NCBI GenBank assembly: GCA_035527455.1
Contig: DATLAN010000169.1
Location: forward strand, 1-61,950
Source of the DNA: DATLAN01 sp035527455
GTDB lineage: Bacteria > Planctomycetota > Planctomycetia > Pirellulales > Thermoguttaceae
Reading direction: 5' to 3'
DNA length: 61,950 nt
Within the stretch, counting starts at the first letter, position 1. Each line of letters starts with the position of its first letter. The notes below the pieces were generated by a model. That model was not told the origin of the DNA and searched no databases. It saw only the letters and a program-made list of their open reading frames with translations. The position numbers and the translations under genes were made by a program. Shown here one piece after another: positions 7,336 to 16,161 of the stretch.

Positions 7336-8391
7336 ATGACTAAGCCAATTGGGTCGCTAATGGCCACCGGTACGAAGTTATGGCTCGATTCGATCGATCC
7401 CGATCTGGTACGCACCAATCGCGCGGCAGGTGCCACCGGAGCGACGTCCAACCCGATCATCGTCGCCGATTTGCTCGCCTCCGGGCGGTTCGACGATCAG
7501 ATCGAGCGGTTGGTCGCCGAAGGACGGGATGATGCGGCCATCGCCTGGGAGATGACCGACCGGCTGGTCCGCGACGCCCAGGACGTTTTCCTGCCCGTCT
7601 TGGAGCAAACCGGCGGCAACGACGGCTACGTCAGTTTCGAGGTCGACCCGCTGCTCGAAGACCCCGAGCTGAACCTGCCCTATGAGCGGCGCGTGGAACA
7701 ATACATCGAACTGGGCCGGAAGTGGTCGGCCGGACATCGCAACCGGTTGATCAAGGTGCCGGCCACGCCGGGCGGTTTGGGCGCTTTGGAGGAGCTGGTG
7801 GCTGGGGGGGTCGCCGTCAACGTGACGCTGATTTTCACCACCCGGCAGTATCGCGAGGCCCGAGAAGCCGTCTGGCGCGGGGCACGGCGCAGGGCAACGT
7901 TGGACGATTTCAAGAGCGTCTACAGCATCTTCGTCTCCCGGCTGGATGTCTATACGGAAAAGGCGGTCCCGGAACTCTCCCCATCGGCCCAAGGGATGGT
8001 CGGCATCCTCAACGCCAAGCGGATTTGGGCCGACAACCGGGACTTCTGGTCCCAACACCCGACCCGGTTGGATCAGGAGATCGTCTTCGCCAGCACGGGC
8101 ACGAAGAAGCCGGACGATCCGCCGTGGAAGTACGTCGAGGCCTTCGCCGGCAGCGATATCCAGACGAACCCTCCGGCCACCAACGAGGCGGTTGCCCAAA
8201 GCGGCCTGACGTTCACCAGGCAAGTGGATCGACTTCCCGCCGAGAACGTGATCGAAGAGATCGACCGGCTGGTCGACATGCCACGACTGGAAGAAACGTT
8301 GATGTCCGAGGGCATCGAGAAATTCGCCACGCCGCAAAAGAACCTCCTGGCCCTGGTTGCCCGGCGGAGGCAGACGGTCGCGGCGGGTTGA
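7336..8391 (+). CDS. tal: Transaldolase
   Basis: This 351-residue protein shows T-S-N-P-I-I near the N-terminus and the Schiff-base lysine in IKVPATPGG at Lys140. IFVSRLDVYTEKAV and ASTGTK-type strands follow, all typical of transaldolase. The enzyme transfers a dihydroxyacetone unit between sugar phosphates in the non-oxidative pentose phosphate pathway, in the cytoplasm. The length matches the longer (about 350 residue) bacterial class rather than the short 220-residue fructose-6-phosphate aldolase-like form. It faces a convergent mtaB gene and appears to be a single-gene unit. The start ATG is 15 bp inside a short leader, with no strong ribosome site. Confidence 0.92.
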   Translation: MTKPIGSLMATGTKLWLDSIDPDLVRTNRAAGATGATSNPIIVADLLASGRFDDQIERLVAEGRDDAAIAWEMTDRLVRDAQDVFLPVLEQTGGNDGYVSFEVDPLLEDPELNLPYERRVEQYIELGRKWSAGHRNRLIKVPATPGGLGALEELVAGGVAVNVTLIFTTRQYREAREAVWRGARRRATLDDFKSVYSIFVSRLDVYTEKAVPELSPSAQGMVGILNAKRIWADNRDFWSQHPTRLDQEIVFASTGTKKPDDPPWKYVEAFAGSDIQTNPPATNEAVAQSGLTFTRQVDRLPAENVIEEIDRLVDMPRLEETLMSEGIEKFATPQKNLLALVARRRQTVAAG

Positions 8392-8409
8392 ACGATTCGT
8401 TCGGAGGGC

Positions 8410-9678
8410 TTACCTTGCCCGCCGTTGCTTCGCACAAAGTGGACCTGTCCCTTTGTTTGTGGCGGTGATCCGAACAAGACGGCCGATCAGGTCGTCCTCG
8501 CCGCGCAGTTCCACCGGGGTGTAGCGTTCCGAGGTGCCCAGCAGCCATCCGGGTCGGCCTTCCAGACGGGTCTCGACCAGCACCTGCAACTGCCGGCCGC
8601 AGAGACTCTCGAAATAACGCTGCCGTAGACGCTCCCCCAGTTCGGACAACGCTTCGGCGCGCTGCCGTTTGATCGCCTCGGGTACTTGACCGGGCATGTC
8701 GGCCGCCGGCGTGCCTTGGCGGGGGCTGAAGCGAAACACGTGCAGCTTCGAGAAGCCGACGTCTTTCACGGCTTGGCAAGTGGCTGCGAAGTCCTCGTCC
8801 GATTCGCCGGGAAACCCGACGATCACGTCGGTCGTCAACGCCGGGTTGTCCAAGGCCTCGCGGACCTGACGGCATCGCTCGGCAAACCGCCCGGAAGGCC
8901 ATCGCCGCCGCATCCGCCGCAGAACCGCATCGGAGCCGCTTTGCATCGAGATGTGCAGATGAGGGCACACGCGATCGGAGTGATCGGCAATCGCGGCAAT
9001 CAGCTCCGGCGTGACCTCGGCCGCTTCGATGCTGGAGATCCGCACGCGGAATTCTCCGTCGAGCCGGGCAATCCGACGCACCAACGCCGCCAGGTCGAGC
9101 TGCTTCTCGGGCACATCGACCCCATAGTGCCCCAGATGAATGCCGGTCAACACGATCTCGCGGTGTCCGTGTCCGACCAGCCGCCCGATTTCTTCCAGCA
9201 CCTGGTCGATCGGGCGGCTGGTCAGCACGGGCCGCACCGTCGGAATGATGCAGTAGCTGCACTCCATTCGGCAGCCGTCCTGAACCTTCACGTATGCCCG
9301 ATGCCGATGGCCGAACGTGGAAATGCCCGAGGGAACGTCGACCAGTCCGAGCCGGCCGAGCAGGTCGGGCAGTTGCCGCTTGTCGGTCACCACGTCGATG
9401 ACACCGGGCATGGCGGCGACTTCTTCGGCAGCCCGGGTGGCGTAGCAGCCCATCACGATGATCTCGGCCGTCGGATGTTTCCGCGCCAACTGCCGGATGG
9501 CCTTACGGCTCTTGGCCTCCGCCAGTGAAGTGACCGTACACGTATTCACCACGCAAAGGTCGGCCCCTTCGCCGTCAACCGCTTGGCGATACCCCAGCCG
9601 CAGCAGTCCCTGGCGGAGAAACTCGGTCTCGTACTGGTTGACCTTGCAGCCGAGCGTGACGGTCGTGAAGGTGGGCAT
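8410..9678 (-). CDS. mtaB: tRNA t6A37 methylthiotransferase MtaB
   Basis: This 422-residue radical-SAM enzyme adds a methylthio group to N6-threonylcarbamoyladenosine at tRNA position 37. The N-terminal MTTase domain has its three cluster cysteines at Cys11 (TLGCKVNQYE), Cys47 (VVNTCTVTS) and in VMGCYA. The radical-SAM motif DGCRMECSYC gives Cys136, Cys140 and Cys143. A C-terminal TRAM-like region follows. The TLGCKVNQ start is typical of MtaB rather than MiaB or RimO. The last residues (NKGTGPLCAKQRRAR) are unusual and come from a palindromic-looking sequence, AAAGGGACAGGTCCACTTTG, so the tail may be repeat-derived. Confidence 0.9.
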   Translation of the reverse strand: MPTFTTVTLGCKVNQYETEFLRQGLLRLGYRQAVDGEGADLCVVNTCTVTSLAEAKSRKAIRQLARKHPTAEIIVMGCYATRAAEEVAAMPGVIDVVTDKRQLPDLLGRLGLVDVPSGISTFGHRHRAYVKVQDGCRMECSYCIIPTVRPVLTSRPIDQVLEEIGRLVGHGHREIVLTGIHLGHYGVDVPEKQLDLAALVRRIARLDGEFRVRISSIEAAEVTPELIAAIADHSDRVCPHLHISMQSGSDAVLRRMRRRWPSGRFAERCRQVREALDNPALTTDVIVGFPGESDEDFAATCQAVKDVGFSKLHVFRFSPRQGTPAADMPGQVPEAIKRQRAEALSELGERLRQRYFESLCGRQLQVLVETRLEGRPGWLLGTSERYTPVELRGEDDLIGRLVRITATNKGTGPLCAKQRRAR

Positions 9679-9687
9679 GGAAGAGAA

Positions 9688-9801
9688 CGATGAATGATGA
9701 ATTAGGAATGATGAATGAAGAAAGGATTGCAGACCGGAAGCCGACGCAAATCAATACCATCCGAACCGTTCATAATTCATAATTCATCGTTCCTCATTCC
9801 T
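9688..9801. repeat. Inverted heptamer arrays (AATGATG / CATAATT family)
   Basis: Positions 9688-9725 contain units such as AATGATG, AATTAGG and AATGAAG at a 7-bp period. Positions 9769-9801 contain the inverse, CATAATT CATAATT CATCGTT CCTCATT. About 43 bp separate the arms. The right arm overlaps the last codons of clpS. The left arm ends ten bases before the start of mtaB, so it is part of the mtaB leader. Confidence 0.7.
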
Positions 9802-10156
9802 TCCCCACCTCCTCGATCGTGGCCCACATCGAGCCTTGGCAGTTCTCGATCTGGCCGTCTTTGCCGTAGGCGTGGATCTGGTCGCGTTTCAGTTCGGCGT
9901 GTTCGCGGGTGGTGGTCATCAGGATGACGCGGCCTTGGGTGTCGACCGTTTCGGCCAACTGGAAACCCTTCTCCGGGGGGTAGCCGAAGAGTTCCATCAG
10001 CATCACGATGACGTAGGCGTAGGTGTGATCTTCGTCGTTCCACAGCACGACGTTGAATCGCGGCTGCCGCTTGGGCCGGGCATCTTGCCGTTGAAGCTGC
10101 CGGCGAACGGTCTGCTCGAGCGGCTCTTCGACGGCGATGGCAGCGTGATCGGTCAT
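9794..10156 (-). CDS. clpS: ATP-dependent Clp protease adaptor ClpS
   Basis: This 120-residue protein contains the ClpS core: FNVVLWNDEDHTYAYVIVMLMELFGYPPEKGFQLAETVDTQGRVI and EHAELKRDQI. ClpS delivers proteins with N-degron residues to ClpAP. The NDE...Y...V surface is the substrate-binding site. The ATG at 10156 is chosen because family members have only a short N-terminal tail, although the frame is open upstream. The tail is basic and Gln/Arg-rich (RRQLQRQDARPKRQPR). The gene is divergent from the M20 peptidase, and its leader contains a TATAAT-like box near 10202-10207 on the minus strand. Its 3' end overlaps a heptamer array. Confidence 0.9.
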   Translation of the reverse strand: MTDHAAIAVEEPLEQTVRRQLQRQDARPKRQPRFNVVLWNDEDHTYAYVIVMLMELFGYPPEKGFQLAETVDTQGRVILMTTTREHAELKRDQIHAYGKDGQIENCQGSMWATIEEVGKE

Positions 10157-10305
10157 CTTCGGCCCTTCGTTCGCCCCCGATAGTCTGATCGGTCGATGAT
10201 CATTATATTGTACACGTGCCGATCCGAGTAGGCCCCCTGTTGGCGGCATCTTCGTCGAAGACTATAGTGGTGCAGACAACCCTCGGCCCTCAAAGGTTCC
10301 GCGAA

Positions 10306-11670
10306 ATGCCGAATATCGATGAATATGTGGAAGCTCATGCCGAACGTTTTGAGGAAGAGCTGTGTCAGTTGCTGAAAATCCCTAGTGTGAGCGCGGCCCC
10401 GGAACACCAGGGCGACATTCGCCGGGCGTGCTATTGGGTGGCCGACCAGTTTCGCCGACTGGGGTTTGTTACCGAGGTGGTTCCAACGGCCGGACACCCT
10501 TTGGTTTACGCCGAGTCGCCGCCGGTGCCCGACGCGGCCACGGTGCTCGTCTATGGCCACTACGACGTGCAGCCGCCCGACCCGTTGGAGAAATGGATTT
10601 CGCCCCCCTTCGAGCCGACCGAGCGCGACGGCAATCTCTACGCCCGGGGTGCCACCGACGACAAGGGCCAGATGCTCACGCACATCAAGAGTGCCGAGGC
10701 CTGGATGGAAGTCGAGGGCCGGCTGCCGTTGAACTTGAAGTTCGTCATCGAGGGCGAGGAGGAGGTGGGCAGCGCGGGACTGGAGGCGTATCTCGTCGAA
10801 CAGGCCCAGCGGCTGGCGTGCGATTGCGTCGTCGTCAGCGACGGGGCCCAATTCGCCCCAGGCCGGCCGGCGATCACTTACGGACTGCGGGGCATTGCCT
10901 ACTACGAACTTCGGCTTGCCGGGCCGAAGCGGGACCTGCACTCCGGCTCTTTTGGCGGCTCGGTGACCAATCCGGCCAATGCGTTGGCTCGAATGCTGGC
11001 GGCCCTGGTGGATGAACAAGGAAGGGTCCGGATTCCCGGATTCTACGACGATGTCGTGCCCCTGACGGACCGGGAACGAAAGGAATTCGCATCGCTGGAT
11101 TTCGACGAGAAGGCCTATTTCGAGGAGATCGGCGTGAGGGGTGCCACCGGCGAGGCGGGTTACACCGCGTTGGAGCGTCGTTGGGCGCGGCCGACCTGTG
11201 ACGTCAACGGCCTGTGGAGCGGCTACCAGGGCGAAGGGGCCAAGACCGTCTTGCCCGCGACGGCCGGGGCCAAGTTCAGTTTTCGACTGGTGCCCAACCA
11301 GGATCCCGAGAAGATTTCCGCGGCACTGAAACCGATGCTCTCGGAGTTGTGTCCGCCGGGCATCGAGATGGAGTTGATCGACTTCCACGGCTCGCCCGGC
11401 GTGTTGGTTCCGCTGGATAGTCCTTACATTGCGGCGGCGGCCCGGGCGATCGAACACGCCTTCGGACGCCGGCCGGTGTTCGCTCGCGAGGGCGGCTCGA
11501 TCCCGATCGTGACCGCCTTCCACGAAACGCTCGAAGCCGACGTCCTCCTGCTGGGTTGGGGGCAGGACGACGACAACACGCACAGCCCCAACGAGAAGTT
11601 TTGTCTGGCCGACTTCCATCGCGGCATCAAGGCCAGCGCGCGGTTGTGGAAGGAGTTGAGTGAGATTTGA
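10306..11670 (+). CDS. M20-family dipeptidase/deacylase
   Basis: This 454-residue cytoplasmic enzyme has the M20 metal motifs: YGHYDVQPPD (His85, Asp87), GATDDKG with the bridging aspartate, and the catalytic EGEEEVGS with Glu149-151. The dimerisation domain lies in the middle (AGPKRDLHSGSFGG). The C-terminal end has EGGSIPIV and the last metal histidine in DDDNTHSPNEKF. The layout matches the dipeptidase branch (CNDP-like) of about 450 residues rather than DapE. The substrate is not shown. The start at 10306 was preferred over an upstream in-frame start because the N-terminus of the family begins with the helix preceding LLKIPSVSA. Confidence 0.88.
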   Translation: MPNIDEYVEAHAERFEEELCQLLKIPSVSAAPEHQGDIRRACYWVADQFRRLGFVTEVVPTAGHPLVYAESPPVPDAATVLVYGHYDVQPPDPLEKWISPPFEPTERDGNLYARGATDDKGQMLTHIKSAEAWMEVEGRLPLNLKFVIEGEEEVGSAGLEAYLVEQAQRLACDCVVVSDGAQFAPGRPAITYGLRGIAYYELRLAGPKRDLHSGSFGGSVTNPANALARMLAALVDEQGRVRIPGFYDDVVPLTDRERKEFASLDFDEKAYFEEIGVRGATGEAGYTALERRWARPTCDVNGLWSGYQGEGAKTVLPATAGAKFSFRLVPNQDPEKISAALKPMLSELCPPGIEMELIDFHGSPGVLVPLDSPYIAAAARAIEHAFGRRPVFAREGGSIPIVTAFHETLEADVLLLGWGQDDDNTHSPNEKFCLADFHRGIKASARLWKELSEI

Positions 11671-11683
11671 CAACAGCCGCTTT

Positions 11684-11753
11684 CCACTTTCCACTCACCA
11701 CTGCGAAGCCGCAAGCGGCACTACCCACTACCCACTATCCACTACCCACTGCC
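11684..11753 (+). repeat. Heptamer array (CCACTAC family) upstream of serS
   Basis: Units such as TTTCCAC, TCACCAC, CACTACC, CACTATC and CACTGCC run at a 7-bp period on both sides of GCGAAGCCGCAAGCGGC. The array ends immediately before the ATG of serS, so it forms its leader. No separate ribosome-binding site is visible. Confidence 0.65.
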
Positions 11754-13031
11754 ATGCTAGATCGCAAATTCATCGTCGAAAACGCCGAATCGGTCAAACA
11801 GAATTGCGTCCACCGGGGCGTTGCGGTTGACGTCGACCGGTTCGTGGAACTGGAAGCCCGACGCAAGGCCATGCAGGCCGAGGTCGAGGAACTCAATCGC
11901 CAGGCCAACCAAGTCTCCAAATCGATCGGCCAGGCCAAGGACCAGGCCGAGCGCGATCAACGCAAGGAAGAAGGACGCCGGCTGCGAGAGCAGACCAACG
12001 AGCACCGGGCCGAGCTGGACGCCGTGGCCGCCGAGTTGGATGCGCTTCATCGGTCGATTCCCAACATGTCGCATCCCGACGCCCCGATCGGGGCCGACGA
12101 CCAGGCCAACCTGGAACTGTTCCTCGGCAAGACCCCGCAACCCCAGTTCGATTTCCAGCCGTTGGACCACGTCGATCTGGCCGAGAAGCTCGACCTGGTC
12201 GATTTCGACGGCGGCGCCCGGGTGGCCGGCCACGGGTTCTACTTCCTTCGCAACGACATGGTCTTGTTGGAATTGGCCCTTCAACGCTACGCCCTGGAGG
12301 TGTTGATGGCCGAGGGCTTCACCCCGATGACCACGCCCGACCTGGCACGGAACGAGATCCTCGAAGGGATCGGGTTCATTCCCCGCGGTCCGGAAACGCA
12401 GATCTACAGCATCGACAACACCGATCTGAGCCTGGTCGCGACGGCCGAGATCACGCTGGGCGGCCTGTACGCCGGGCAGACGGTCGACGCCGACGAACTG
12501 CCGATCAAGCTCTGCGGCATCAGCCATTGCTTCCGCACGGAAGCCGGTGCCCACGGCCGGGCCACGCGGGGATTGTACCGCGTCCACCAGTTCACCAAGG
12601 TCGAGATGTTCGCCTACACCCTGCCGGAGGAAAGCGACGCGATGCTGGACCACCTCCGCGATTTGGAGTGCCGGCTGTTCGACGGGCTGGGCGTTCCCTA
12701 TCGCGTGGTCGACACGGCCACCGGCGACCTGGGCGGCCCGGCCTATCGCAAGTTCGACCTGGAGGCCTGGATGCCCGGCCGCGGAGAATACGGCGAGATC
12801 ACCAGCACGTCGAACTGCACCGACTATCAAGCCCGGCGGCTGAACATCCGCTACAAGGTCAAGGGCGAGAAGGGCACCCAGTTTCTCCACACGCTCAACG
12901 GCACGGCCATCGCCATCAGCCGCGCCGCGATCGCGGTGCTGGAGAATTACCAGCAAGCCGACGGTTCGATCGTCGTGCCCGAAGTCTTGCGGCCGTTCGT
13001 GGGCAAGGAGCGGATCGTGGCGGCGAAGTGA
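11754..13031 (+). CDS. serS: Serine--tRNA ligase
   Basis: This 425-residue class II synthetase charges tRNA-Ser (and tRNA-Sec) with serine. The N-terminal long coiled-coil arm spans about residues 30-105 (EARRKAMQAEVEELNRQ..., EGRRLREQTNEHRAELDAV). The catalytic core has motif 2 (FRTEAGAHGRATRGLYRVHQF) and motif 3 (LNGTAIAISRAAIAVLENYQ). ITSTSNCTDYQARR is also characteristic. Length is normal. The ATG at 11754 was chosen because the protein starts MLDRKFIVEN as in the family and the upstream open frame is repeat sequence. Confidence 0.95.
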   Translation: MLDRKFIVENAESVKQNCVHRGVAVDVDRFVELEARRKAMQAEVEELNRQANQVSKSIGQAKDQAERDQRKEEGRRLREQTNEHRAELDAVAAELDALHRSIPNMSHPDAPIGADDQANLELFLGKTPQPQFDFQPLDHVDLAEKLDLVDFDGGARVAGHGFYFLRNDMVLLELALQRYALEVLMAEGFTPMTTPDLARNEILEGIGFIPRGPETQIYSIDNTDLSLVATAEITLGGLYAGQTVDADELPIKLCGISHCFRTEAGAHGRATRGLYRVHQFTKVEMFAYTLPEESDAMLDHLRDLECRLFDGLGVPYRVVDTATGDLGGPAYRKFDLEAWMPGRGEYGEITSTSNCTDYQARRLNIRYKVKGEKGTQFLHTLNGTAIAISRAAIAVLENYQQADGSIVVPEVLRPFVGKERIVAAK

Positions 13032-13370
13032 GGGGCGGCATCGACTCGCACCGGTGAAAAAGGTCGCGTTACGTCGGTTGCTTCGAGTAACGGTCGCCGA
13101 CCCCCCGCAAGATTGGTTTTGTGCGGGTTTCCTTGTCCTCCGCGGTTTCACAGTCGCTTATAATGGAATCGTCGTTGCTCCAGGTTGTGGTGACACCGCG
13201 GGCATTTCAGACCGGCCCCCCCGAACAACAATCTCAGCGTCAGGCGTTGTGTTGACCAGTGAAGCTGCTAGAATAGAAGGTGTTTTAGGGTAAGAAAAAG
13301 GGTATTTTGGGCCAAGTCGCCCGATTTCCCCCGCTTCTGAGTGTTCACTTGATGCACCATCTGGGTGGTC
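13032..13370. other. Intergenic region between serS and the TPR protein
   Basis: I see no gene here. It contains the promoter candidate at 13133-13162 and nothing else that I could recognise. Confidence 0.45.
13133..13162 (+). promoter_or_regulatory. Candidate sigma70-type promoter for the TPR protein gene
   Basis: TTGTCC at 13133-13138 is followed by an 18-base spacer and a perfect TATAAT at 13157-13162. It lies about 210 bp upstream of the ATG at 13371. The long leader in between has no obvious structure. Confidence 0.4.
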
Positions 13371-14825
13371 ATGGCAGTCGAAGAAAAACCCGAAAGGTCC
13401 GGTCCGACGCCGGCCATGCGCGATCGCCTGCTGAAGCAGTTCGAGCACGGCAGGAAGCAAGTTACCCAGGGCCAGCACGATTACGCGACCGATCTGTTCA
13501 CGCAATGCGTGCTGGGCGACCCGTTGAACCTGGAGTATGTCCAGGCTTATGTGGGCAATCTGCAGAAGAAATACGGCAACAACCGGACGGGCCGCAAGAT
13601 GGCCCAGTTCTTCGAGCGGGGAGCCCGTGCCGCGGTCAAGAAAGCGTTGGTTGCCAAGGACTGGGACGAGGTCATCAAGCAGGGCCTGAAGGTCTTGACG
13701 GTCAATCCCTGGGACAAAGCCGCGCTGTTGGCGATGGCCACGGCCACGGAGAAGAAGGGGAATCTCGAGATCCCGCAGCACTACCTGAAATGGGCGCGGA
13801 CGGCGGCACCGGACGATCCGGATATCAACAAGGCGTGTGCCTTGTCCGCGGCCTCCGTCCACCAGTTCGACGGGGCCATCGCCATGTGGCACAAGGTCGC
13901 CCAGGCGCGGCCCGACGACGACGAGCCCCAGCGGGCGATCGCCTCGCTGACCGTGCAGAAAACCGTGGCTCTGGGCGGGTTTCGCGAGGACGAGGAAGGC
14001 AAGATCGTCGACAGCCACGCGCAGACGAAGGAACAAGCGCTGGAAACCGAGGCCGACGACGAGGAAGACCTCTCGCCGGAGGAAAAACTGCGGCAGAAGA
14101 TCGAGGCCGATCCCAAGAGCATAGCCGGCTACATCGAGTTGGCCCAGTTCTTCATCCACAAAGGAGACTACGAGAAGGCCGAAAAAGTCTACGCCGATGC
14201 CTATAAGGCTTCCGGCGGCAACGAGGACGTCCGCGAACATTGGGAAGACATCCAGTTGAGGCGCGTGCGGATGAAGATGATCGAGGCGGATAAGCAAGGC
14301 GAAAAGGAACTCGCGCGAAAGCTCCGCAAGGACCTGATCGAAAAGGAACTGGACGTCTACAAGGGACGTTGCGAGCGGATGCCGAACAGCCTCGCCTTGA
14401 AGTATCAACTCGGGTACCGCTACCAACTGGCCGGGCAGGCCAACGAGGCGATCAAACAGTATCAGCACGCCCGAAACGACCCCCGCCACAAGGGCGATTG
14501 CATGCTGAGGTTGGGTGAGTGTTTTCAGAAGATCAAGCAGAACCGCCTGGCGATGACCCACTATGAAATGGCCATCGCGGAAATCGCCGACCGGGAGGAA
14601 GAGAGCAAGAAGCGGGCCCTTTACCTGGCCGGGAGGATGGCGCTGTTCCTCAAAGACGTCGACAAGGCCGAACAATACCTGACCCAACTCGCCGGGATGG
14701 ATTTTACGTACCGGGACGTCTCGGACCTGTTGGCGAAGATCAGCAAACTGCGCGAGCGCGAAAAGGGTGGCGGTAAAGACGAGGAAGGTCCGGGCGAAAT
14801 CGAGGACGACGAGACCGAACTGTGA
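13371..14825 (+). CDS. Tetratricopeptide-repeat protein (planctomycete-type, hypothetical)
   Basis: This 484-residue protein has no signal peptide or membrane helix. It is rich in helix-turn-helix repeats (DYATDLFTQCVLGDPLN, DWDEVIKQGLKVLTVNPWDKAALL, DYEKAEKVYADAYKASGG, QANEAIKQYQHARNDP, DKAEQYLTQLAGMD), as in TPR solenoids. An acidic linker (residues about 207-245) and an acidic C-terminus (GGGKDEEGPGEIEDDETEL) stand out. A coiled, basic-acidic segment lies around 300-345. The ATG at 13371 is used; a GTG six bases upstream is in frame. Its role is unknown, and rpsT lies 141 bp downstream. TPR proteins act as protein-binding scaffolds. Confidence 0.75.
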   Translation: MAVEEKPERSGPTPAMRDRLLKQFEHGRKQVTQGQHDYATDLFTQCVLGDPLNLEYVQAYVGNLQKKYGNNRTGRKMAQFFERGARAAVKKALVAKDWDEVIKQGLKVLTVNPWDKAALLAMATATEKKGNLEIPQHYLKWARTAAPDDPDINKACALSAASVHQFDGAIAMWHKVAQARPDDDEPQRAIASLTVQKTVALGGFREDEEGKIVDSHAQTKEQALETEADDEEDLSPEEKLRQKIEADPKSIAGYIELAQFFIHKGDYEKAEKVYADAYKASGGNEDVREHWEDIQLRRVRMKMIEADKQGEKELARKLRKDLIEKELDVYKGRCERMPNSLALKYQLGYRYQLAGQANEAIKQYQHARNDPRHKGDCMLRLGECFQKIKQNRLAMTHYEMAIAEIADREEESKKRALYLAGRMALFLKDVDKAEQYLTQLAGMDFTYRDVSDLLAKISKLREREKGGGKDEEGPGEIEDDETEL

Positions 14826-14966
14826 TCGGCGCGAATCGTGTCGGCGAACGTGCCCGCACCGACCCCTAACCGAGAAAGAACACGGCAGTCCCCGGCCGAT
14901 AGAAACGAAGGCAGAAACACAGCAGAAGGCGGACGATACCGCCAAAGCAGGAGTTCAGAGGTTACT

Positions 14967-15236
14967 ATGCCCAATACCGTTAGTGCCAAGAAGCGGCTTC
15001 GACAGAATATCGCCCGACGGCAAAGGAACCGATCCATCAAGCGGGCCGTCCGCACCCAGTGCCGCAAGGTCGGCGAGGCCGTCATGGCCGGCGACGCCGA
15101 AACGGCCGAAACCGAGTTCCGTCTGGCCGCCAAGAAGCTCGATCGGGCCGGCACGCGAAATATCATCCACCGAAACGCCGCCGCCCGAACCAAGTCGCGT
15201 TTGTCGGCGAAGATCAAAGCGCTCAGGCAGGGATAG
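14967..15236 (+). CDS. rpsT: 30S ribosomal protein S20
   Basis: This 89-residue basic protein matches S20: MPNTVSAKKRLRQNIARRQRN, then a central helix with the AAKKLDRAGTRNIIHRNAAARTKSRL signature near the C-terminus. It is a primary 16S rRNA-binding protein of the small subunit. AGAGG precedes the ATG, and an upstream GGAG is further away. The frame is open further upstream but the conserved N-terminus starts at 14967. Length is typical (about 87-90 residues). Confidence 0.95.
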   Translation: MPNTVSAKKRLRQNIARRQRNRSIKRAVRTQCRKVGEAVMAGDAETAETEFRLAAKKLDRAGTRNIIHRNAAARTKSRLSAKIKALRQG

Positions 15237-15284
15237 CGCTCGCTCGCGAGTTCTGCTGCGAAGCCGCAAGCGGCATTCGGGCGA

Positions 15285-16154
15285 TCACCACTGTACGTCG
15301 TCGGCTTCGAAGACCGGCCCGTCCACGCAGGTCCGCCGATAGTCCCAGCGGCCCGACGCGTCGCGTATCTTCGCCACGCAACTGAAGCAGATTCCGATCC
15401 CGCAGGCCATCGGCGCTTCCAACGAGACCTGGCACGGGACGCCCAGTTGTCGGGCGATTTCGGAGGTGGCCTCGATCATCGGCTCCGGACCGCAGCAGAC
15501 GATCCGGCACGCGCTCCCGGACCGCTCGACGACGGGGCGGATCAGTTCGGTGACCGGACCGTGATGCCCTGTCGAACCGTCGTCCGTGCTCAGATGCACG
15601 TCGACGCCAAGCCGCCTGAAGTCGTCCACGCCCGCCAAGTACTCGGCGCGGCGTGCCCCGTAGCAGAGCGTGACCTTCTCGGCCCGGGGTACTTGCCGAG
15701 GCGGATCTCCGTAGGCGTGCAGGCCGAGGTATTCCCGGGCCAGGGCCGGAAAGGGTGTCTGCCCGATCCCGCCGGCGACCATCACCAGGTGCTCGGTGTC
15801 GGTGGGCGGGAAGCCGTTGCCCAACGGCCCCCAGACGTCGAGCGGGACGCCCGGCTTCAGCGTGGCCAGGTGGCCGGTCAGCTTGCCGACGACCAGATAG
15901 ACGATGTCCAACGCTTCCGGCCGCCCGTCGCTTCCGCCGACCACGTCGTACAGTGCCAGCGGTCTACCCAGCAGCGGATCGTTATAGCCCGCCAAACGCA
16001 GCATGACGAACTGCCCCGGCACGATCCGCCGCGCGATCTCCGAACAGGCAAACCGAAGCCGGTACGTATCCCGGGCGAGCGGAACGTTCTGTTCAATCGA
16101 AACCGTCTCTTGCAGGGCACGGTCGGCGTAGGACGGGTGGTGATCTTTGGTCAT
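15285..16154 (-). CDS. pyrK: Dihydroorotate dehydrogenase electron-transfer subunit (PyrK-type ferredoxin reductase)
   Basis: This 289-residue protein has an FAD-binding domain (PGQFVMLRLAGYNDPLLGRPLALYDV), an NAD-binding domain (MVAGGIGQTPFPALA..., CCGPEPMIEATSEIA) and a C-terminal [2Fe-2S] site with Cys251, Cys256, Cys259 and Cys276 in ACGIGICFSC...C. This is the PyrK layout. In class 1B dihydroorotate dehydrogenases PyrK passes electrons to or from PyrD in pyrimidine synthesis. No pyrD is adjacent. It follows rluB by 7 bp on the same strand, so the two are likely co-transcribed. The order FAD then NAD then Fe-S makes other oxidoreductase subunits less likely. Confidence 0.85.
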   Translation of the reverse strand: MTKDHHPSYADRALQETVSIEQNVPLARDTYRLRFACSEIARRIVPGQFVMLRLAGYNDPLLGRPLALYDVVGGSDGRPEALDIVYLVVGKLTGHLATLKPGVPLDVWGPLGNGFPPTDTEHLVMVAGGIGQTPFPALAREYLGLHAYGDPPRQVPRAEKVTLCYGARRAEYLAGVDDFRRLGVDVHLSTDDGSTGHHGPVTELIRPVVERSGSACRIVCCGPEPMIEATSEIARQLGVPCQVSLEAPMACGIGICFSCVAKIRDASGRWDYRRTCVDGPVFEADDVQW

Positions 16155-16161
16155 GGTGTTT

